This document shows positions 9,666 to 18,460 of a DNA stretch of 64,000 bases, one piece after another (positions within the stretch are counted from its first letter, which is position 1; each line of letters begins with the position of its first letter). The notes beneath the pieces were generated by a model that was not told where the DNA came from, did not search any database, and worked only from the letters and a program-made list of their open reading frames with translations. This DNA comes from Bifidobacterium xylocopae (GTDB lineage Bacteria; Actinomycetota; Actinomycetes; Actinomycetales; Bifidobacteriaceae), in assembly GCF_003315615.1 (NCBI RefSeq), contig NZ_PDCH01000009.1:19825-83824 (forward strand). The letters run 5' to 3'. A program made the translations under genes and the position numbers.

Positions 9666-11288
9666 ATGACGGCTTTCGACACCCTCAATGACTCCTACGC
9701 CAACAAGGGGCTGCGCTTCTCCGCCGAGGAGCGTGAACGCCTTGATGTGGACGGCCTGCTGCCGGCGGGCGTGCAGACGCCGGATCAGCAGGAGCGGATC
9801 GTCTACGAGCGGTTCCTCAAGGAGCCCACCGACCTGGCCAAGCGCCTCTACCTGATGGGAGTGTGCCGCACGGACCGCAGGCTCTTCTACCGGTCCATGG
9901 ACAAGCACCTGACTGAGTACATGCCCATCGTCTACGCGCCGACCGTGGCACAGTCCATACAGCAGTACGACAAGCACTACTCCGGTTCAGACGTGGCCTA
10001 TATCTCGATTCAGCGGCCTGACCGGATCGGTGCCGCCATGGATCAGTACACACAGGGACGCGACATCGACCTGGTGGTCTGCACCGACGCCGAGGGCATC
10101 CTGGGCATCGGCGACTGGGGCGCCCAGGGCGCGGAGATCCTGACCGGCAAGCTGGCGGTCTACACGGCCGCCGCCGGCATCGACCCTTCGCGCGTACTGC
10201 CGGTGATGGTGGATGTGGGCACCAACCGCAAGGAGCTCCTGGACAACCCCGACTACGTGGGCAACCACATCGAGCGCGTGCGCGGCCAGCGCTACGACGA
10301 CTTCATCGAGTCCTTCGTGCAGGAGGCCCTGAAGCGCTATCCGAACGCCCTTATCCACTGGGAGGACTTCGGCCGGCCCGAGGCGGCGCCCATCCTGAAG
10401 CGCTACCAGGAGCGGATACTGACCCTCAACGACGACATCCAAGGCACCGGGGTCACAGTGCTGGCGGCTCTGCTGGCGGCCCGGCGCATCTCCGGCCTGG
10501 CCCCCGAGGACACCCGTACCCTGATCTACGGCGCGGGAACTGCGGGCGTGGGCATCGCCGACCAGATCGTGGACGACCTGATCCTAACCAACGGCATGGA
10601 TGAGGAGGCCGCCCGCCGCTCGGTCATGCTCTTCGACCGCCAGGGCATGGTCATCGCCGGCCAGGACGACCTGACCGAGGGACAGAGGAAGTACGCCCGC
10701 CGGCCCGGCGAGTTCATCGCGGTCGCGGACACCACCTCCCTAACCGAAGCCATCGACGCCTTCCATCCCACGGTTCTGGTGGGCACCTCCACACAGCCCG
10801 GCGCCTTCACTGAGGAGGCCGTCAAGACCATGGCCTCGCATGTGGAGCGCCCGCTGATCTGCCCGATCTCCAACCCAACCGAGCTGGCCGAAGCCAAGGC
10901 GGCCGACGTGATCAAGTGGACCGGCGGGAAGGCCTTCGTAACCACCGGCACCCCCTCCGCCCCGGTCGAATACCAGGGCACCACCTACTACATCGGCCAG
11001 GGCAACAACGCCCTGATGTACCCGGGTATCTGCTTCGGCGCCATCGTGGCCAAGGCCAAGCACATCAGCCGCCGCATGCTCCTGGCCGGCGCCTACGCCA
11101 TCTCCGACATGATTGACTCGGGGCGGCCCGGGGCGGCCGTGCTGCCGGCGGTCAAGGATTTGAAGGAGATATCCCGCCGGGTGGCCACAGCCGTCGCCCA
11201 GCAGGCCATGGACGAGGGCCTGAGCCGGGAGCCGGTGACGGACGTGGCCCGGGCCGTAATCGACGCGCGCTGGTCCTTCGAGGATTGA
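9666..11288 (+). CDS. mleS: Malolactic enzyme (or NAD-malic enzyme)
   Basis: The 540-residue protein is of the malic enzyme family. Seen: the MPIVYAPTVAQSI active-site stretch, TDAEGILGIGDWGAQG, FNDDIQGTG-like LNDDIQGTGV with metal ligands, the dinucleotide loop GAGTAGVGIA, SNPTELAEA, and GQGNNALMYPG. Malolactic enzymes of lactic acid bacteria typically carry GDWG at the position where classical malic enzymes such as E. coli MaeA have GDQG, and the overall sequence resembles the lactococcal enzyme as I recall it. A malolactic enzyme would convert L-malate directly to L-lactate and CO2 using bound NAD and Mn. The gene is divergent from a dicarboxylate transporter and followed by a LysR gene, as in mleR/mleS loci. 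The choice between the two activities needs phylogeny or assay. Confidence 0.8.
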   Translation: MTAFDTLNDSYANKGLRFSAEERERLDVDGLLPAGVQTPDQQERIVYERFLKEPTDLAKRLYLMGVCRTDRRLFYRSMDKHLTEYMPIVYAPTVAQSIQQYDKHYSGSDVAYISIQRPDRIGAAMDQYTQGRDIDLVVCTDAEGILGIGDWGAQGAEILTGKLAVYTAAAGIDPSRVLPVMVDVGTNRKELLDNPDYVGNHIERVRGQRYDDFIESFVQEALKRYPNALIHWEDFGRPEAAPILKRYQERILTLNDDIQGTGVTVLAALLAARRISGLAPEDTRTLIYGAGTAGVGIADQIVDDLILTNGMDEEAARRSVMLFDRQGMVIAGQDDLTEGQRKYARRPGEFIAVADTTSLTEAIDAFHPTVLVGTSTQPGAFTEEAVKTMASHVERPLICPISNPTELAEAKAADVIKWTGGKAFVTTGTPSAPVEYQGTTYYIGQGNNALMYPGICFGAIVAKAKHISRRMLLAGAYAISDMIDSGRPGAAVLPAVKDLKEISRRVATAVAQQAMDEGLSREPVTDVARAVIDARWSFED

Positions 11289-11327
11289 GCCCAACCCTTA
11301 GGACATAGCCATCAATCCGGTGGCTGC

Positions 11328-11361
11328 GGCCCCGGTTCCACCCCAGTGGCGGACCGGGGCC
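11328..11361 (+). terminator. Terminator after the malolactic/malic enzyme gene
   Basis: GGCCCCGGT (11328-11336) pairs with ACCGGGGCC (11353-11361), a perfect 9-bp stem about 40 bp after the stop codon and followed by TTAT. Confidence 0.65.
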
Positions 11362-11572
11362 TTATCCGTACACCGCGGGCGAAAACCAGGCCCTGGCCGT
11401 CCGAGCCCCCTGACGTCCGGCCGTTTCCACATGGTCCGAACCGGTACACTGGAAACAGGGAAGGCATCCTGATTCGGGCGGCTGCGCACAGGGAAGTGAA
11501 CCGACTGCCGCCGACCCCGGGTCCACCGGGGAGCATCGGGGCGGCCAGGTATCAGAGGAAGCGGGTGCGGGC

Positions 11573-12523
11573 ATGACGCAGGTGGAGAATATACGCGACT
11601 TGAAATTGCTGGTCGACCTGTCCCATAACCACAGTTTCACCGAGACGGCCTACCAGGCCCACCTTTCGCAACCCACAGTCTCCATGGCGATAAAGCGTCT
11701 GGAACGGCAGCTGGGCAAACCCCTGGTCGCCCGTCAACGCTTCGGTGCCGGCGGCGTGCAACTGACACCTGCAGGCCTGGTGGCGGTGCGGCATGCGGAG
11801 CAGATCCTGGCCGAGCTCGACAGCCTGGGGGCGGCAGTGGCGACCACCGGGCGGACGTTGACCAGGCGAATCGGCCTGCCGCCCATCATCTCCTCCCTGC
11901 TCAACCGGGATTCGCATGAAAGCCGCCTTCCCTTGGCCGGCCTGTCCGGCTCACTTTCCCTATGCACCGTCGGCTCCGGCCGTCTGCTGGAACAGATGCG
12001 CAGACACCAGGTGGATTACGGCGCCGTGGCCTCGGTCCAGGACGAGCTCGCGATTCCGGAGGTCCAGATCCGCCGTGTCATCACTTACCCCTTCGGTCTG
12101 GCCGGCAGCGCCAGCGCGATCAGGCAGCTGGGTGACGGCCCGGGGCAGGGGCTGCATGTCGCCGATCTGATCCGCTTACCCGAGTCGACCCGCTTCGTCA
12201 CACTCAACCACGAGTTTATCCACGCAGATGCCTCGGACGCGCTCCTGCGCCGGTACATACCAGCCTCCCGCATCATCGAGGTAGCGGACGTGGAAACGCT
12301 GAAAGCCATCACCCAGGCGGGCGTGGCCTTCAGCTTCATCACCTCGGCCGGCATCGAGGACGGGGATGGTCTGACCTTCCTGCCTTTCACCGACTCCCAG
12401 GCGCCCAAGTTCAACATTTACCTCTTCCACGACCAGCGCCGCACTTCCAGCCCGGATGTCAAAGCCGACCTGCGCGCCTTCACCGCCTATGCCGATACCC
12501 AGCTCGCCACAGTCCGCGCCTGA
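11573..12523 (+). CDS. LysR family transcriptional regulator, MleR-like by context
   Basis: The 316-residue protein starts with a LysR helix-turn-helix (LVDLSHNHSFTETAYQAHLS then QPTVSMAIKRLERQLG, residues about 10-45), followed by a typical effector-binding domain. A possible ribosome-binding site (AGAGGAAG) lies about 11 bases before ATG 11573. It sits downstream of the malolactic/malic enzyme gene, separated by a terminator, so it is probably transcribed separately. LysR proteins usually control an adjacent or divergent gene; here the obvious targets are the enzyme and transporter. Lactic acid bacteria have a LysR activator, MleR, in the equivalent place. Orthology to MleR is not shown. 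Confidence 0.85.
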   Translation: MTQVENIRDLKLLVDLSHNHSFTETAYQAHLSQPTVSMAIKRLERQLGKPLVARQRFGAGGVQLTPAGLVAVRHAEQILAELDSLGAAVATTGRTLTRRIGLPPIISSLLNRDSHESRLPLAGLSGSLSLCTVGSGRLLEQMRRHQVDYGAVASVQDELAIPEVQIRRVITYPFGLAGSASAIRQLGDGPGQGLHVADLIRLPESTRFVTLNHEFIHADASDALLRRYIPASRIIEVADVETLKAITQAGVAFSFITSAGIEDGDGLTFLPFTDSQAPKFNIYLFHDQRRTSSPDVKADLRAFTAYADTQLATVRA

Positions 12524-12550
12524 GCCTGTTGCCGGATGGTCCGCTTCGTC

Positions 12551-12600
12551 CCACCAGCCCCATCCCCGGCACAGACCCGCCGAGTGCTGGTGGACGGCGG
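12551..12600. terminator. Possible convergent terminator between lysR and araC genes
   Basis: CCACCAGC (12551-12558) is the exact reverse complement of GCTGGTGG (12586-12593), and CCGCCG/CGGCGG (12577-12582/12595-12600) is a second option. Either could form a hairpin between the two convergent genes. No T-tract is visible. Confidence 0.4.
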
Positions 12601-12602
12601 AA

Positions 12603-13472
12603 TCACGCATTGTTGTAGTGACGGCGGGAGAAGCTCGACCGGTAGCGGCTGGGGGTCAGCCCTGTCTGACTTTTGAACACACGCATGAAATACTTGGGGT
12701 CGCGGTATCCGCAAGCCTCAGCGATCTGCCAGACCTTCTCGGATGTGGACAGAAGTAGCTCCTGGGCACGTTCGATGCGCCATTTGGCGATCTGGCCGCT
12801 GACGCTGATGCCGAACTCACGCTTATAGATGGTCGAAAGGTAGGAGGGCGAATAATTGAAATGCCGCGCCACCCATTTGACACTGATTTTGTCGCATGCG
12901 TTGACACGAATCCAATCCTGCACCTGTTGCAGCCTGCGGGACTCAGTGTTCGCTGTCCGCCCGCGTCCCAACCTGCTGGCGCTGCCGGCTATTTCAAAGA
13001 GCATGCACGTCATGAAGTAGTTCCCATAGAGGCTGGGCTTCGGATAAGTCAGCTGGTAGATGTCAAGCAACTGGTTGGACATGATGGCCAGCCGGTCGCT
13101 CTTGAACGACATCGGCCCCAACGGCAAACGAATTGCACTGTCCGGTACAGTATCAGAACCCCCCTCCCCTGCCCTGATTCCCAGATACCAGTCCTGCAGC
13201 GAGAAGTGAGCCCAGAAGAAAGTCAGTGGGCGCATCAATCGTTTGCTGCCCTCATGGAGTGCCTGCGCGGGGATGAGAATGAGGTTTCTGGGTCCCAGCT
13301 CATAGCACTGGCCATTAACCGTAAGCGGCAGAGTGCCCTCCTCCACCAAAATCAGCTCGAAGCTGTCGACCCGGCGTCTGCCATGGATCCAGCCCGGACT
13401 GCCCACGAACCTGCCTGCGGATTCGAAACCGGCCGCCCCGCCTGACAGATCCGCTATGATCTCCCGCGGCAT
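12603..13472 (-). CDS. AraC family transcriptional regulator
   Basis: A 289-residue protein with an N-terminal cupin-like sensor (ELILVEEGTLPLTVNG, GPRNLILIPAQALHEG) and a C-terminal double helix-turn-helix of AraC type (SVKWVARHFNYSPSYLST, then WQIAEACGYRDPKYFMRVFK and TGLTPSRYR). The start at 13472 is chosen over 13493 because AGGAGGT lies 7 bases upstream. It is 91 bp downstream of the arabinofuranosidase-like gene on the same strand. AraC proteins of this layout usually sense a sugar and activate adjacent glycan-use genes, so control of the enzyme and the divergent transporter is likely. The effector is not known. Confidence 0.9.
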   Translation of the reverse strand: MPREIIADLSGGAAGFESAGRFVGSPGWIHGRRRVDSFELILVEEGTLPLTVNGQCYELGPRNLILIPAQALHEGSKRLMRPLTFFWAHFSLQDWYLGIRAGEGGSDTVPDSAIRLPLGPMSFKSDRLAIMSNQLLDIYQLTYPKPSLYGNYFMTCMLFEIAGSASRLGRGRTANTESRRLQQVQDWIRVNACDKISVKWVARHFNYSPSYLSTIYKREFGISVSGQIAKWRIERAQELLLSTSEKVWQIAEACGYRDPKYFMRVFKSQTGLTPSRYRSSFSRRHYNNA

Positions 13473-13563
13473 GGACACACCTCCTGTGCTCACCGGCGGG
13501 GACGGGCGGGCTGTGCCGTTGCACCGAACGCCCGCCCTGACGCACTATTGGGTCACCATCCGA

Positions 13564-15870
13564 TCATTGAATTTCGACATAAGTATGGTACTGCTCATGG
13601 TCGATGAGAGCCAGGGGCTTGAACCGCAGGCCGGTCGCCCGGTGGGTGAATATCAGCTCCTCCCTTTCGCGCGTGAATTCCCGCTCCAAACGGGCACGAT
13701 CCAGCTGAAGATGCTGAATCTCCCCGCTCCCGCTCAACGCAGCCAGCACGTATGGCCCCCAAGCCAGGGCGGCCAGGGCGGGCTTGTCAGGGGTGGGCAA
13801 CAGGCGGAAGCCGGTCTGGAATCCAAGCTCGACAGAAGCGCCATCCCAGGAAGAAAGGTCGCAGTCCTCGACAGCAAGGACCACATGCGAAGAGGAGACC
13901 TTGAACCGCCCGGTCGGCAGCTGCTTGCCATTGACCGCCACGGTCACCTGTCCATGGCTCCAGCCGGGGATGCGCAAGGCCAGCATGCGGCGCGAAACCT
14001 CGCCGAGATGGACGACCACGCGCTCGGGGTGCCTGTCGGCCGCCTCTACGCTCAGGTTGACACCATCCTGCTCATCGTTCAAGATGCAGGACAGATACTG
14101 CTGGATGTACAGGGTCGTCTGGTCAATGTAAAAGGCGCCGTTGGCGTAGTAGAAGTGCGACTCCAGGCCCGTTCCGTGACAGCAGCTGTTCTCCTCGTCG
14201 AACTCCTTGCGGCCACCGGGCTGGGTCGGGAAGAAGTACAGGCTTCCCCCCTGAGGCACATGGTCGGTACTGGCGGCTATGTGGTTGAGCGTGGTCAGCT
14301 CGTTGTAGTCGGCATAGGCGGGATCGGGGTCGTATTCATAAAGCTCGTTCGCCAGCTTGAGCATGTTGTAGGAGGCGCAGGATTCGGCCGTATTGTCCTT
14401 CAGGAGGGCGCCGATGACGCCGGGCTGCTGGAACATCTCGCCCTGTCCGGTGCCACCCATGGCGTAGATATGACTGCCGATGACGGAATCCATGAAGAAC
14501 CTGGCCTGCTCCAGATAGTAGGGCAGTCCGGTCTGGCGGAAGAGCTCGACCGAGCCAATCACCTGCGGGATGTGCTGATTGGCGTGCAGGCCGCCCAGCG
14601 CATCCACCTGCTGTCGCATGGGTACCATCAGCCGGTCGTTGTCGAACAGGCGGGCGGCGGCCAGGTGCTCGCGTTTACCGGTGACGGCGTACAGCTTGGC
14701 CAGAGACTCGTTCATACCACCGAACTCGCCGGCTATGTACATGCTCCACATGTTCTGCAGCTGCTCGTGCGGCAGGGCATGCAGGCGCTCGTAGACCCAG
14801 TCCCCCAGGTCCGACGCAACAGCAAGCGCCTCCCCGCTGCCCGCATACCGGTGGGCGTCGAGGAGCCCGGCCAGGATCTTGTGCAAGGTGTAGTAGGGTG
14901 CCCAGATGGTCGGATAGGGCGCATAGTGCTCCAGCTTGTCGAACTGCCCCTCATCATAGGCGGACAGGAAGCCCGGCTTGGCCCTGCCGCTGTCCCCGAA
15001 GGCCCGCTGGACCTCGGCGAGACCGTGGACCAGGTAGGTCAGTTTGTCACGCAGGGCCCCGTCACCGGAAGCTCCGTAGGCGAGCGCATAGGCTGAGAGG
15101 ACGTGGCCGGTGGTGTGGCCGCGCAGGAGCGAATCGGGCGCGTCCCATCCGATCATGGGATCGGCCCCCTTGGTGTCCAGTCCTGCGGCCTTGCGGAATT
15201 CCACCAGGAGCTGGTCGTCGTCCAGGGTTTTCAGGAACTCGATCCGCCGTCGCTGGTTGGCCGCCAGTATCCCATGGCCACTCAGGCGCACATGCTCCAG
15301 ACCGATGGGCCTGAGCTTCGGCGCGGCATCCACTGGCGCATCGGGGTCGTCCGCCACCACGGTCACGCTCGCTTCCACCGCTATGGCGCTGCCGTCAATG
15401 GTGCCGCTGAAACGTTGCTCGCCCAGTGCCGTCGCCCGCTGCTCCACACCTTCGTCCCAGTTCACCCGCTGCGAGACCATCTCGTCGTCCCGGGTGAGCA
15501 CGGCGGTGAACATGGGCAGATGGTAGCCCCTGCCCCGCTGGACGGTGAGCGTGATCGGATAAACATGTTTGACCTTGATTTCATTGGGCTTCTGCAGGAT
15601 GTTCACTTCGAACGTCCGCTGGGCCCGGGCCCGCCCCTTGCTGATGGTCGCGGTCAGCGTCACGACCCTGTCGCCGTATCCGTAATCGGGCTGGTGGACC
15701 GTACCGTCGGTCCCTATCCAGCGTTCATCCCCGCTCTCCCAGCCGATGCTCGTCCCACCGGTGCCTTCGGTGGGCAGATTGAGGTTGAACTCGACCGTCC
15801 CCGTGTTGCCGATATACAACTGGCGGGCCGCCTGCTCGACGCATTCCTGGTCATCGCGAACACATTCCAC
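13564..15870 (-). CDS. Beta-L-arabinofuranosidase-like glycoside hydrolase (GH127/GH146 type, DUF1680)
   Basis: A 768-residue protein. Residues about 20-190 form two Ig-like modules (NLNLPTEGTGG, VTLTATISKG), like the 'atrophied Ig' domains found in such enzymes. The rest is an (alpha/alpha) barrel with DUF1680 features: LRGHTTGHVLSAYALAY, YYTLHKILAGLLDAH, and a catalytic zinc-cysteine cluster formed by Glu496, Cys498 (AESCASYNMLK), Cys563 and Cys564 (ENSCCHGTGLESH). In the family a zinc-bound cysteine is the nucleophile. ESC.SYNMLK and CC.GTG.E.H look closer to GH146 than to B. longum HypBA1 (GH127). No signal peptide is present, so the enzyme is probably intracellular and acts on imported beta-L-arabinosides. 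The start is GTG 15870, with AGAGG about 11 bases upstream. Neighbours are an AraC regulator and a divergent transporter. Confidence 0.85.
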   Translation of the reverse strand: MECVRDDQECVEQAARQLYIGNTGTVEFNLNLPTEGTGGTSIGWESGDERWIGTDGTVHQPDYGYGDRVVTLTATISKGRARAQRTFEVNILQKPNEIKVKHVYPITLTVQRGRGYHLPMFTAVLTRDDEMVSQRVNWDEGVEQRATALGEQRFSGTIDGSAIAVEASVTVVADDPDAPVDAAPKLRPIGLEHVRLSGHGILAANQRRRIEFLKTLDDDQLLVEFRKAAGLDTKGADPMIGWDAPDSLLRGHTTGHVLSAYALAYGASGDGALRDKLTYLVHGLAEVQRAFGDSGRAKPGFLSAYDEGQFDKLEHYAPYPTIWAPYYTLHKILAGLLDAHRYAGSGEALAVASDLGDWVYERLHALPHEQLQNMWSMYIAGEFGGMNESLAKLYAVTGKREHLAAARLFDNDRLMVPMRQQVDALGGLHANQHIPQVIGSVELFRQTGLPYYLEQARFFMDSVIGSHIYAMGGTGQGEMFQQPGVIGALLKDNTAESCASYNMLKLANELYEYDPDPAYADYNELTTLNHIAASTDHVPQGGSLYFFPTQPGGRKEFDEENSCCHGTGLESHFYYANGAFYIDQTTLYIQQYLSCILNDEQDGVNLSVEAADRHPERVVVHLGEVSRRMLALRIPGWSHGQVTVAVNGKQLPTGRFKVSSSHVVLAVEDCDLSSWDGASVELGFQTGFRLLPTPDKPALAALAWGPYVLAALSGSGEIQHLQLDRARLEREFTREREELIFTHRATGLRFKPLALIDHEQYHTYVEIQ

Positions 15871-16389
15871 TGTCCTGCACCTCTTCCTCTCAGAAGACCA
15901 ACTCCCATGGTGGCATTTCGCAAGGCCGACGCGTATCCATCCCCGCCATGTCCGTCTTCGATGACTCTCAACCGAATACTGCAGGCGACGATACGACGCT
16001 GTGGCGCAGCCATTGAACCCACCCGATGTCTCACCAGTCTATGATTCATCCGGCATCGTCGCAGGTATGCCGGATGCGTGATTCAGTGGAGAATTCTTCG
16101 GCTTCCCTGAGACTGCCACATGCGAAACGGAAGGCCCCAGCATGGTGTAGGGACAGGGTTGATTTCCGCGCAAAGTGCCCAGTCGCCCCTAAACAGGACA
16201 TCGCTCCCGGGAGGCCAAGTAACAAAAATACTCCACTTTTTCCACGAAGACTACACCTTCAAGCACAGGAGGTATGTCCTACCGTTCCTCATGGAACAAT
16301 CTGTGGTTTCGTCCAGCTCAGCGCCGCAGTGCCTCGGCTGAGAGTGCAGGGACAACGCAAGTCCATGAGGCACGAACAAGGAGTTCATC
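15871..16389. other. Long divergent regulatory region of the arabinoside cassette
   Basis: The 519-bp gap between the divergent glycosidase and transporter genes has no supported ORF. It contains a perfect 10-bp inverted repeat (16047-16076, listed separately), and the transporter's ribosome-binding site AAGGAG at 16379-16384. AT-rich patches at about 16210-16260 may hold the transporter promoter. Confidence 0.5.
16047..16076. promoter_or_regulatory. Perfect inverted repeat, candidate operator
   Basis: CATCCGGCAT (16047-16056) and ATGCCGGATG (16067-16076) are exact reverse complements separated by 10 nt, so the half-sites are 20 bp apart centre to centre, two helical turns. It lies in the divergent control region next to an AraC gene. 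A transcript hairpin is the alternative. Confidence 0.5.
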
Positions 16390-17970
16390 ATGTCTACAAC
16401 GCCAGAAAGCGACCAGAAACTGTCGGAAGGAGGAGACATTGGCCCCGTCGTGGATGATCCTACTGCAGCGAAACGCGAACGGGACAAGCAGGAGTTGAAC
16501 ACGCTGCGCGAGGATCATTCGTTCTTTGGGTACCCCAAGGGCATAGGCGCCCTGGCAGCGGGCAATTTCTTCAACTCAATCTGCTGGGCCTCTTATGGGG
16601 CCGTCATGATCTACTACCTCTACAAGCCTTGGACCAAGGGGCTGGGCTTCACCCAGGGTGAAGCCGCGCAACTGATAGCAATCGTGTCCGCAGTCAATTC
16701 CATGTTCGAAATACTCGGCAGTTGGCTGGCGGACCGTGTGTTCGGCGCCCGCAAGGCCCTGATCATCGGCAACATCACCAAGGGGCTCTCCTGCGGACTT
16801 CTTGCCCTGCCAGCATTTTCATTGGGCCAGGGCCGGGTGTTCGCCCTCGTAGGCATGATCCTGATGAACATCCCTATTGTCGGAGCTTCGAATTCCTCAC
16901 TGACCGGAATGCTGTTCCACCGAAAGGACTCCCGCCGCGACGGGGCCTTCGCCCTGCATTCCATCGCCAACAACATTGCTGGCTTCATCACCCCCGTCAT
17001 ATCGGCCCAGCTGGGTCTGGTCAACTACCACTATGGCTTCGCCATCGGCGCGATAGCGGCATTGCTATATGCGGCTATCATCGCCCTACCCGGCAGACGC
17101 TTCTTCGGATCGCTCGGTTCGAAACCCTCCAGGCCCCTCAGCAAAGCGGAACGTAAGAAGTACTCCCTCATCGCTTTGGCGGTTCTCGCAATCATCGCGG
17201 TGTACATCGCCACCTTGCTGATGACCCACAAGGCAGACGTCGCCGCCCTGGCCAGCACCGTCAGCTCATGCACATTCGTCGTCGCGATCGTATTCTTCGC
17301 CCTCATCTGGCGGTCGAAGACCATCACCAAGGTCGAACACCACCGGCTGCACGCGCTGATCCCCATCGTGGCGATGCAGATTGTGATAGGGGTGGATTAT
17401 TCCATACAAGGTACAACGTTGCTAATGTTCCTGGACCAGAAGATCAACCGTAGATTCTGGAACATCGAGATCGCACCGGGCTCTTTCAACACCATCGTCG
17501 GCCTCATAGCTCTCCTGTCCGGCATCTTCTACAGCTGGCTGTGGCTCACCAGGTTCGGCAAGCGGTGGAAGTCCACTGACCGCATATGGTTCGGTTTCAT
17601 CTTCACCGGCATCTCGAATCTGCTGCTGGTCATACCGACCGTCATCCTTAATCCGGACGCCACTAAGTATTCCGTCATATGGCTGCTGGTCTATTATGTC
17701 GTCGCGAACCTGGGAGGGTTCCCCTACGGGGTCGCCGCGTATTCCATGATCGCCGCGATTGCCCCCAAGTCCTACGAGACCCAGCTGCAGACCGCGTTCA
17801 CGATTTCCGCGGCAATCGGCACTGCAATCATGTTGGTGGCCTACGGTCACTTGACGACACTCAGCCAGCAGATGCCGCTCTTCTGGATCGTCGGCATTCT
17901 CGAAATCGTGGTCGCCCTCGTGGTCATGGTGTTCCGCAAGCGCATCGAGTCCACCGTCATGTCCGACTGA
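16390..17970 (+). CDS. POT/PTR2-like MFS transporter
   Basis: A 526-residue membrane protein with about 12-14 hydrophobic segments and a 45-residue charged N-terminal tail. FFGYPKGIGALAAGNFF at the first helix and LGSWLADRVFGARKALIIGN between helices 2 and 3 follow the proton-dependent oligopeptide transporter pattern (GGWLADR..G.R) rather than that of sugar permeases. POT proteins import di- and tripeptides or nitrate with protons, and some carry glycosylated compounds. ATG 16390 is preceded by AAGGAG. It is divergent from the arabinofuranosidase-like gene, which raises the possibility of arabinosylated peptides as substrate (inference). The distance from characterised POT members is large, so the substrate is open. 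Confidence 0.8.
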   Translation: MSTTPESDQKLSEGGDIGPVVDDPTAAKRERDKQELNTLREDHSFFGYPKGIGALAAGNFFNSICWASYGAVMIYYLYKPWTKGLGFTQGEAAQLIAIVSAVNSMFEILGSWLADRVFGARKALIIGNITKGLSCGLLALPAFSLGQGRVFALVGMILMNIPIVGASNSSLTGMLFHRKDSRRDGAFALHSIANNIAGFITPVISAQLGLVNYHYGFAIGAIAALLYAAIIALPGRRFFGSLGSKPSRPLSKAERKKYSLIALAVLAIIAVYIATLLMTHKADVAALASTVSSCTFVVAIVFFALIWRSKTITKVEHHRLHALIPIVAMQIVIGVDYSIQGTTLLMFLDQKINRRFWNIEIAPGSFNTIVGLIALLSGIFYSWLWLTRFGKRWKSTDRIWFGFIFTGISNLLLVIPTVILNPDATKYSVIWLLVYYVVANLGGFPYGVAAYSMIAAIAPKSYETQLQTAFTISAAIGTAIMLVAYGHLTTLSQQMPLFWIVGILEIVVALVVMVFRKRIESTVMSD

Positions 17971-17994
17971 TACCGCCCAGCACCCCCATGGCTT

Positions 17995-18023
17995 GCGGGC
18001 CCCTGATTCCCTCGGGGGCCCGC
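17995..18023 (+). terminator. Terminator after the POT-like transporter
   Basis: GCGGGCCCC (17995-18003) pairs with GGGGCCCGC (18015-18023), a 9-bp GC stem with an 11-nt loop, 25 bp after the stop codon. No T-tract follows, which is common in this GC-rich group. Confidence 0.6.
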
Positions 18024-18422
18024 TGCACATCCGGATACGCGGACGATTCTGGGGACTTGCCCGACACGCCCACAAGCCGGTAGGACGATTAACGAATACT
18101 TGCGCGGACCCGGGTGCAGACCGGCATCGTCTCACACGACTTAGCGGTCCCGGCAAAGAAGGCTAACCTGAAGAACACGCATACGGCCCGCTCTGCCCAA
18201 AGACAGCGCGAGCGGACCAGCCTCCGCTTGCGAATACCTTGAAGTGTATGACAGCCTTTCGCTTTCAACAGGTTCGGGCACATCACGAACGTCACGAACA
18301 TGGTCTGATGCCTTACACAATCAATTCCATCGGTCACCCCCCGTCGAACCCCGAACCAGCGGCAGCAAGCAACCCGACATGAGGCAAACGCACCTCTTCG
18401 CTACACCCTATGTACTGCAACG
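18024..18422. other. Gene-free stretch between the transporter and ssrA
   Basis: About 400 bp without a supported gene. Two direct copies of CACGAAC occur near 18290. An imperfect CCGCTC...GAGCGG inverted repeat lies at about 18190-18215. No tRNA cloverleaf or protein start with a ribosome-binding site was found. Short frames here have no family resemblance. Confidence 0.5.
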
Positions 18423-18452
18423 AAAACGCCACCCCTTACGGGATGGCGCTTG
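18423..18452 (-). terminator. Rho-independent terminator of ssrA
   Basis: Reading leftward from the tmRNA, CGCCATCCC pairs with GGGGTGGCG around a short GTAA loop and is followed by TTTTCG. It starts about 12 bp after the mature tmRNA 3' end. Confidence 0.85.
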
Positions 18453-18460
18453 ATTGGTTG

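Noticed and set aside
13333..15096. 587-codon open frame on the + strand
   Set aside because: It lies wholly across the arabinofuranosidase-like and AraC genes in antisense, lacks a ribosome-binding site, and has no family resemblance. High GC content opens such frames.
18024..18422. Possible tRNA or 6S RNA upstream of ssrA
   Set aside because: No cloverleaf, T-loop or conserved bulge was found; only weak inverted repeats.
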